Shown here: one piece after another, positions 59,101-64,000 of the stretch
Layout of the letters: each line of letters starts with the position of its first letter
Position numbering within the stretch: the stretch's first letter is position 1
DNA from: Streptomyces olivaceoviridis
GTDB taxonomy: Bacteria; Actinomycetota; Actinomycetes; Streptomycetales; Streptomycetaceae
Assembly: GCF_014650115.1 (NCBI RefSeq)
Contig: NZ_BMUI01000017.1
Location: forward strand, 148,999 to 212,998
DNA: 64,000 nt
Direction of reading: 5' to 3'
Notes under the pieces: model-generated
Seen by the model: the letters and a program-made list of their open reading frames with translations, nothing else
Databases searched by the model: none
Told to the model about the DNA's origin: nothing
Translations under genes and position numbers: made by a program

Positions 59101-61020
59101 TCAGCGGTGGCAGGTGGTGACCCCCGGGTGCCAGCGGCAGGCGATCCCGGCGAAACCGCCGCCCGCGACGACATCGACACCGAGCGTGTCGCCGCCGCGC
59201 ACCACCCGCCTGTCCTGGACCAGCCCGTCGGCGCCGTCCCGGATCGTCTCGACCAGCCACCGTCCGGCCCCGAGGGACAGCGGCACCTCGGCCCCGCGCG
59301 CGGGACCGGCGTACACCCCGCCCAGGAACCAGCGGTCGCCGCCGCGCCGGGCGAGGACCGCCTCCCGCCCGGGTGCGCCCGCGAGCAGCCGCGTGTCGTC
59401 CCAGGCGGCGGGCAGTTGGGCGAGGAAGTCCCGGGCGAGCGGCCGGGCGTCGTACGACTCCGGGCTGCCCGCGAGCATCTGGAGCCCCGACTCGTAGGCG
59501 ACGGCGAGACCCGCCTCGGCCGCGTCGGAGTTCGGGCGCAGGCCGACGCGCTGGAAGCCGCCGGGGGTGAAGTCCATGGAGCCGAGGACGTTGCGCGTGA
59601 ACGGCAGGGTGGTCAGGTGGGCGGACGTGTTGGTGCGCTTCTCCTCGCCGCCGACGCCCTCCATGGTCATGACCTGCGGCCAGGTGCGCTGGATGCCCTT
59701 CGGGATCGTGGAACCGTGGAAGTCCACCATGAGGTGGTGTTCGGCCGTCTCCTTGAGGATGGCGTCGTACCACCGGAGCATGGACTGCGACTCCGAGTTC
59801 ATGAAGTCGATCTTGACGCCCTTGACGCCCCACCGCTCCAGCGTGGGCAGCCACTGGGCGCGTTCCTCGGGCGTGTCCAGGTCGCGCTGGTGGATCCAGA
59901 CGACGATCCCGACGCCCTTGGCCCGCGCGTACGCGGTGAGCCCCGGCAGCCAGCTGTTCGTCTGCCAGTCGGGGTCGGTGGTGTCCCACTGGTCGCTCTC
60001 GAAGTACCAGCCCGCGTCGACGGCCTCGTACGGCCAGTGCCGTGCGGCGGCGTAGTCGACGTACGCCTGCTGCGCGGTGAGGCTCTGGCCGGCCGCGCGG
60101 CCTCCGGCGAGCCAGGTCCACAGCACGGTGCCGGGCCGGATCCAGGAGGTGTCGGTGACCCGGGAGGCGGGGGCGAGGTCGTCGGTGAACGTGGACCGCG
60201 TGACGGTGGCCAGGCTGCCGGTGACCATCGCCCGCCACGGCGTGGCGAGCCGGCCCCCGGTGCTGTGGATCCGCTCGTCGGCGAGCGTGACCCGGTACGT
60301 GCCGCTGCCCTGGTCGTGCATGAGCCGGGCACCGGAGTAGGCACCGGTCAGGCCCGACTCGGCGAGCAGGGTGTAGCCGCCGTCGGTCGCGAACAGCGCC
60401 TGGTCCGAGTAGGAGCCGGTGGGCGCGGTGCCGGCGGAGTATTCGGCGAACTGGCCCTCGTTGTCCACCCGGTAGGCGCTGAGCCATGCGCGCGCGTCCG
60501 TCGGCAGCGTGAACGCGGAGGTCTCGCCGAGCACGTCGCCGTATCCCCCGGGCAGTACGTACCGGTAGGCGACACCGTCGGCGGCGGCGCGGACGACGAG
60601 GTCGAACCGGGCGCCCGCGGCGGTGCCGAACGACAGCCGCGTCTCGTTCATCAGGGACCGCCGGTCGAGCCGTTTGCCGGACTTCGTCCGGTACCGCTCG
60701 TCGACCAGCCGGTCCGTGCGGTGCAGGAACCGCAGGCCCTGGGAGAGATCCGCCCGCTCGGTGCGGATGCCGACGGCGGACGGCTCGACCACCGTCCGCC
60801 CGTCGCGGGACACCGACAGGTCCAGGGTGCCGGTGGCGTCGTCCAGGGACACGCGGGCGCGTGGTGCCTGTGCCGCCGCGCCGGGGCCGGGCGCGGACAC
60901 GGTCCAGACGTGCGCGGCGGAGCCGGTGTCCTGGCCGGCCCGCGCCGGCCCGCCGCCGAGAAGAGAGGCCGCCAGTCCGGCGCACAGCGTGGCGACCGCG
61001 GTCCTGATCGGAACCGCCAT
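59101..61020 (-). CDS. Secreted GH97-family glycoside hydrolase
   Basis: 639 residues from ATG 61020, which follows GGGAGGG. Residues 1-28 are a signal peptide (cut near ARAGQ). The N-terminal beta-super-sandwich (LDLSVSRDGRTVVEPSAVGI) and TIM barrel are those of GH97: WPYEAVDAGWYF, GVGIVVWIHQRDLDT, VKGVKIDFMNSES and MVDFHGSTIPKGIQRTWPQVMTMEGVGGEE (FHGSTIPKG and MEG being the marks). Members are calcium-dependent alpha-glucosidases or alpha-galactosidases; this copy's specificity cannot be fixed by eye. It lies 218 bases after the GH95-like gene on the same strand. Confidence 0.92.
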   Translation of the reverse strand: MAVPIRTAVATLCAGLAASLLGGGPARAGQDTGSAAHVWTVSAPGPGAAAQAPRARVSLDDATGTLDLSVSRDGRTVVEPSAVGIRTERADLSQGLRFLHRTDRLVDERYRTKSGKRLDRRSLMNETRLSFGTAAGARFDLVVRAAADGVAYRYVLPGGYGDVLGETSAFTLPTDARAWLSAYRVDNEGQFAEYSAGTAPTGSYSDQALFATDGGYTLLAESGLTGAYSGARLMHDQGSGTYRVTLADERIHSTGGRLATPWRAMVTGSLATVTRSTFTDDLAPASRVTDTSWIRPGTVLWTWLAGGRAAGQSLTAQQAYVDYAAARHWPYEAVDAGWYFESDQWDTTDPDWQTNSWLPGLTAYARAKGVGIVVWIHQRDLDTPEERAQWLPTLERWGVKGVKIDFMNSESQSMLRWYDAILKETAEHHLMVDFHGSTIPKGIQRTWPQVMTMEGVGGEEKRTNTSAHLTTLPFTRNVLGSMDFTPGGFQRVGLRPNSDAAEAGLAVAYESGLQMLAGSPESYDARPLARDFLAQLPAAWDDTRLLAGAPGREAVLARRGGDRWFLGGVYAGPARGAEVPLSLGAGRWLVETIRDGADGLVQDRRVVRGGDTLGVDVVAGGGFAGIACRWHPGVTTCHR

Positions 61021-61238
61021 GGGAACCCTCCCGGGTGATGGGGTGGAGGTGGGTGACGGGTACGGACGGCCGCGCGGTGCCCTGCGGGGAGGAGCGGGGC
61101 GTGGGACGGGTTGCGCGCGGCGTCCTGCGAGGCGGACGGGGCGGGGACGGGCACGCGGCGCCGTGCCGGCCGAACCGGCGAGGGGGGACGGCGGCACGGT
61201 CCCGTGCGGGGCGGGGCCGTAGCGAGGTTGGACGGCCG

Positions 61239-63560
61239 CTACGGCAACCCCCACGCCGGACCGGGTTCGCTGACGGCCACCGGGGCGATGACCAGGTCGG
61301 GGCGGGATCCGGAGTGGACCAGCACCTCGCGGCCCTCGGGCAGGTCGATGGCGAGGGTGCCGTCGCCGAGGTCCCGGGTGTGTGCCGGGGAGCCGTCGTC
61401 CAGCAGTACGGTGAGGGTTCCGCTCAGGCCGTGCCGGAGCTTCAGCGGCTCGCCGGCCAGGCTCCTGACCCGGATGAACCGGGTGACGCCCGCCGTGCGG
61501 ACGGCGCTCACCAGGAAGGCGCCCTGCGTGCGGAAGTCGTGCAGGGTGACATCCGCCCACGCCGAGGGGACGGCCGGGAAGACGCGGATCACCCCGCCCC
61601 AGCTCTGGCAGAACATGTCGTGCAGCGACTGCGAGGCGGACAGCGGCGTCTCGATCACCGGACCGGCCTCGGTGTAGTGCGTGTTGGCCCGGCACGGGTA
61701 GCGGGTCGTGGGGTCGAAGAACTTCCGCAGGTAGCCGAGCGCGGTGTCACCGTCGCCGGTCATGGCGTGGATCGACGCGGCCCCGGTGTAGCTGTAGCCC
61801 CGGTGGGCGCCGGTGAGGGCGTGCCAGTGGGTCACCGACTTCGTGATGAGCTCGCGGTTCTCGGGCTGGTCCCAGTTGATCAGGTACAGCGGGTACACCA
61901 TCAGCATGTGCGAGTAGTGCCGGTGGGACTGTGCGTACGGGGTGTCGGCGCCGATCATGAACCCGTTGTCGTCGACCGGGTAGGGCGTGAGCCGGGCCAG
62001 CACGTCCCGCCAGCGTGGCGCCGACTCGTCCTGGACGCCGAGGAGTTCGGCCGATTCCAGGAGCGTCCGGCAGCCCCAGCGGATCAGCGCCAGGTCGTAG
62101 TTGGTGTCCTGCGGCGGCACGACGGGGTACTCCGGCGAGAGCGTGCTCGGCAGGTGGAGCCTGCCGTCGCTGCCCGGGGTGAGGAAGTGCAGATAGTAGT
62201 TGATCGCCCGGCGCAGCACCGGATAGATCGTGTCCCGCAGCAGGGCCTTGTCCATGCTGTGCCGGTAGGACAGCCACACGTTGTGCAGCGCCCAGGTGAG
62301 GTCGCCGGTCTCGGCGCCGGTGCCCGGCTCTCCCACGGAGCGGTTCCCGAACATGTCGGAACTGCGGCCGATCCCGGAGCTGTCCTTGCGGTACGCGGCG
62401 GGGACGTTGGCGACGAGCTGTTCCTGGTTCTGCCGCAGCGTGCCGGCGAGCGCGTCGAGCTCCAGGTGGTTGGAGCCGTGGATGAGCCAGTACTCCAGCT
62501 GGACGTTGAGGTTCCACCAGACCGCCGGCCAGGGTGTCGGCTCCAGCCAGGGCCCGCTGGTGGCCATGACGGGCCCGCCCGCGCGGCTGGCGGAGGCGAC
62601 CTTGTAGAGCTGGATCCAGTGGAAGCTCTGCAACCGCTGGTCGGGGAAGGACACGAAGCTCTTCCGGTAGAAGGCGTGCCACCAGCTCACGTGCCGCCGC
62701 CTGAGGGCCGCGTACGACGTCCCGCGCCGCAGGTTGCGCAGCGAGTCGGCCTCGGCGGCGGTCCCGGAGGGGAAGCTGTGACCGACGCTGAGCAGCAGTT
62801 CGTCGCCGGTGCGGCGGTAGGCGGTGGCCGTCTGCCCGCCCCCGGTGAGCGGCTGGAGCACCTGCTCGGTGCCGTCCGCGGTGGTCCGGGTGGTCCAGGG
62901 CGGGTTGCCGGTGTAGCCGGCGGGCGGGGCCTCCTGGATCCTGCGGGGGCTGACGGCCTCCTCGGGGTGGAAGGTCCAGGTGACCCGCTCGCCGCCGCTC
63001 GCCGTCACGCGGACCGCCAGGACCTCGTCGTGGATGAGGGCGGCCAGGGTGAGCGTGCCCGTGGTGGTGGTCACGGTGCCGGTCAGCTCGGCGTTCCACA
63101 GGCTCAGCCGCCAGTCCACGGCGGTGATGGTGCCGACCGGTTCGAGGGTGAGGTGTCCGACCGGCAGCCGGCAGGTGCCCCAGCCGCTGCCGAACTCGGG
63201 CCGGTGGTCCTGGACCCGGCCGTGCTGGACGGTGAACCGGATCTGATGGGCGTCCGGCTCCCGGTAGATCATGCTGCCGAGCAGCCCGTCGCCCAGGAAG
63301 GGGCCCTCGTGCCAGAGGGCGGGCAGCCGGCTCCACAGCAGGTCCTGGCCGCGCAGGAACGTCTCCCAGGCGCTGTCGTCGGCCAGGGCGGAGCGGAGCC
63401 GCCACGGCCGTCGGCCGCCCGCCGGGCCGGCGTTTCCGCCCGTCCCCGCCTGCTCCGCGTGCGCCGCCCCCGGCAGTGCCGCCACCGCGGCTCCGCCCAG
63501 CGCGGTACCGAGCACGGATCTGCGGGCCACCGGTGAGCGCTTGTCCGACTGTGAGGCCAT
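61239..63560 (-). CDS. TAT-exported GH95-like glycoside hydrolase
   Basis: About 773 residues from ATG 63560, behind GGAGGACGACG. The N-terminus has a twin-Arg signal (VARRSVLGTALGGAAVAAL, then AAHA). The body resembles the GH95 alpha-L-fucosidase/galactosidase group: LLWSRLPALWHEGPFLGDGLLGSMIY in the first domain, WPAVWWNLNVQLEYW and HNVWLSYRHSMDK in the helical barrel, and PSTLSPEYPVVPPQDTNYDLALI around the active site. The C-terminal domain is beta-rich. Two ACATCGG-type palindromes upstream suggest repressor control. Specificity is not settled. Confidence 0.88.
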   Translation of the reverse strand: MASQSDKRSPVARRSVLGTALGGAAVAALPGAAHAEQAGTGGNAGPAGGRRPWRLRSALADDSAWETFLRGQDLLWSRLPALWHEGPFLGDGLLGSMIYREPDAHQIRFTVQHGRVQDHRPEFGSGWGTCRLPVGHLTLEPVGTITAVDWRLSLWNAELTGTVTTTTGTLTLAALIHDEVLAVRVTASGGERVTWTFHPEEAVSPRRIQEAPPAGYTGNPPWTTRTTADGTEQVLQPLTGGGQTATAYRRTGDELLLSVGHSFPSGTAAEADSLRNLRRGTSYAALRRRHVSWWHAFYRKSFVSFPDQRLQSFHWIQLYKVASASRAGGPVMATSGPWLEPTPWPAVWWNLNVQLEYWLIHGSNHLELDALAGTLRQNQEQLVANVPAAYRKDSSGIGRSSDMFGNRSVGEPGTGAETGDLTWALHNVWLSYRHSMDKALLRDTIYPVLRRAINYYLHFLTPGSDGRLHLPSTLSPEYPVVPPQDTNYDLALIRWGCRTLLESAELLGVQDESAPRWRDVLARLTPYPVDDNGFMIGADTPYAQSHRHYSHMLMVYPLYLINWDQPENRELITKSVTHWHALTGAHRGYSYTGAASIHAMTGDGDTALGYLRKFFDPTTRYPCRANTHYTEAGPVIETPLSASQSLHDMFCQSWGGVIRVFPAVPSAWADVTLHDFRTQGAFLVSAVRTAGVTRFIRVRSLAGEPLKLRHGLSGTLTVLLDDGSPAHTRDLGDGTLAIDLPEGREVLVHSGSRPDLVIAPVAVSEPGPAWGLP

Positions 63561-63589
63561 CGTCGTCCTCCAGACCTGACGGGTCGTCA

Positions 63590-63604
63590 ATACATCGGGT
63601 GTAT
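63590..63604. promoter_or_regulatory. Palindromic operator upstream of the GH95-like gene
   Basis: ATACATCGGGTGTAT has perfect 5-bp arms (ATACA/TGTAT) and lies 30-44 bases before the ATG. Together with the related site at 63677-63691 it fits an operator of a GntR-type sugar regulator; no such gene is in the window. Confidence 0.65.
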
Positions 63605-63676
63605 CGGCGAACCTAGGCACCCCTCGTGCACCTGTCAATCATTCGGACGGTGAACGAACCGACCGGCTCTCGGGCA

Positions 63677-63691
63677 ACACATCGGATGTCT
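63677..63691. promoter_or_regulatory. Second ACATC-N-GATGT palindrome
   Basis: ACATCGGATGT (63679-63689) is a perfect inverted repeat around one base inside ACACATCGGATGTCT. It shares the ACATCGG core with the site 86 bases away and lies 117 bases before the GH95-like start, behind the chitinase terminator. Likely the same regulator binds both. Confidence 0.6.
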
Positions 63692-63780
63692 AAGCGGTCT
63701 TTTCTGGGATGTGGCAGGTGAAAGGGGTTGCGTCCGGTGGCGTCCGGCTGGTTTCGGAACCGGGCGGCACAACGAGGAAA

Positions 63781-63824
63781 CCCCTGGCGCGCGGCCCGGT
63801 TGGTGCCGGCCCGTGCGCCAGGGG
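63781..63824 (-). terminator. Terminator of the chitinase gene
   Basis: CCCCTGGCGC (63781-63790) pairs perfectly with GCGCCAGGGG (63815-63824), with inner GGCC segments extending the structure. On the minus strand it is followed by TTT. It begins 16 bases after the chitinase stop. Confidence 0.8.
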
Positions 63825-63839
63825 CGTGCTGGAGGTCGG

Positions 63840-64000
63840 TCAGCAGTACAGGTTGCCGCCCGGGCTGACGCCGAGGATCTGGGTGAACCTCTGGTAGGCG
63901 TCGACTCGGCTCTGCACCTGGGCGGGGTTCTTGCCGTCGCACTCCAGGGAGCCGTTGATCGAGCGGATGGTCTGGCCGAAGCCGGCGCCGTTGACCATGG
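63840..64000 (-). CDS. GH19 chitinase, C-terminal end
   Basis: The last 53 residues of a gene that continues beyond the window. The readable end has INGSLECDGKNPAQVQSRVD, then YQRFTQILGVSPGGNLYC and stop, the usual C-terminus of Streptomyces class IV (GH19) chitinases, with the two Cys that form the terminal disulfide. The enzyme is secreted and cuts chitin by inversion. It shares direction with the three glycosidase genes downstream but ends in its own terminator. Confidence 0.9.
   Translation of the reverse strand, partial: MVNGAGFGQTIRSINGSLECDGKNPAQVQSRVDAYQRFTQILGVSPGGNLYC

Overview
The window is very GC-rich actinomycete DNA and almost certainly comes from a Streptomyces chromosome. 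The signs are dense coding in both strands, frequent GTG starts, GGAGG-type ribosome sites, an SsgA-family sporulation protein, a sugar ABC transporter without its own ATPase (the shared MsiK pattern), TAT- and Sec-exported glycosidases and a GH19 chitinase. It looks like accessory or arm-proximal sequence: many small regulator-plus-enzyme units, paralogous pairs, two decayed genes and one biosynthetic island. I see no tRNA, rRNA, CRISPR array or insertion sequence.

Layout. 1-4.6 kb: the 3' end of an MMPL transporter, a near-perfect terminator, an NAD-dependent reductase divergent from a TetR regulator over twin palindromes, an ACT-domain protein and an orphan FAD subunit. 4.7-7.9 kb: an in-frame kinase/ferredoxin/metallo-beta-lactamase polypeptide, a secreted glyoxalase-fold protein and two small acidic proteins. 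7.9-10.9 kb: a sugar ABC importer. 11-16.9 kb: alpha/beta hydrolase, large LuxR (LAL) regulator, AraC regulator and NmrA-like protein. 17-23.1 kb: cydA-cydB-cydD-cydC, cytochrome bd oxidase with its assembly exporter, all overlapping. 23.2-26 kb: Dps, SsgA-like protein, pirin and a small acetyltransferase. 26.2-32.2 kb: a molybdenum hydroxylase operon (large, FAD and 2Fe-2S subunits, ACMSD-like amidohydrolase, XdhC chaperone). 32.3-43 kb: PoxB-like enzyme, MFS transporter, AraC regulator, an amidohydrolase/isochorismatase/DoxX/DUF1275 operon and two alpha/beta hydrolases.

43.7-51.6 kb (possibly to 56.1 kb) is the most interesting segment. A SyrB2-type non-haem iron halogenase (HxA iron motif) is followed by a free-standing NRPS adenylation protein, a free carrier protein, a type II thioesterase and an acyl-CoA dehydrogenase-like flavoprotein. 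This is the gene set of the KtzA-D route that chlorinates a carrier-bound amino acid and closes a cyclopropane. The adenylation pocket reads like an Ile/Val code. No condensation domain is present. Instead there is a PGM1-type ATP-grasp peptide ligase, together with a Rieske oxygenase. A small exported protein, a cysteine-synthase-like PLP enzyme, an MFS exporter and a PatB/MalY-like C-S lyase come next. The segment is bracketed by two gene remnants, a 4-hydroxy-2-oxovalerate aldolase fragment and a frameshifted PmoA-family gene.

57-64 kb is a glycoside hydrolase island on the minus strand: a GH5-like protein with three C-terminal Cys repeats, GH97, a GH95-like TAT-exported protein behind two palindromic operators, and the 3' end of a GH19 chitinase with its terminator.
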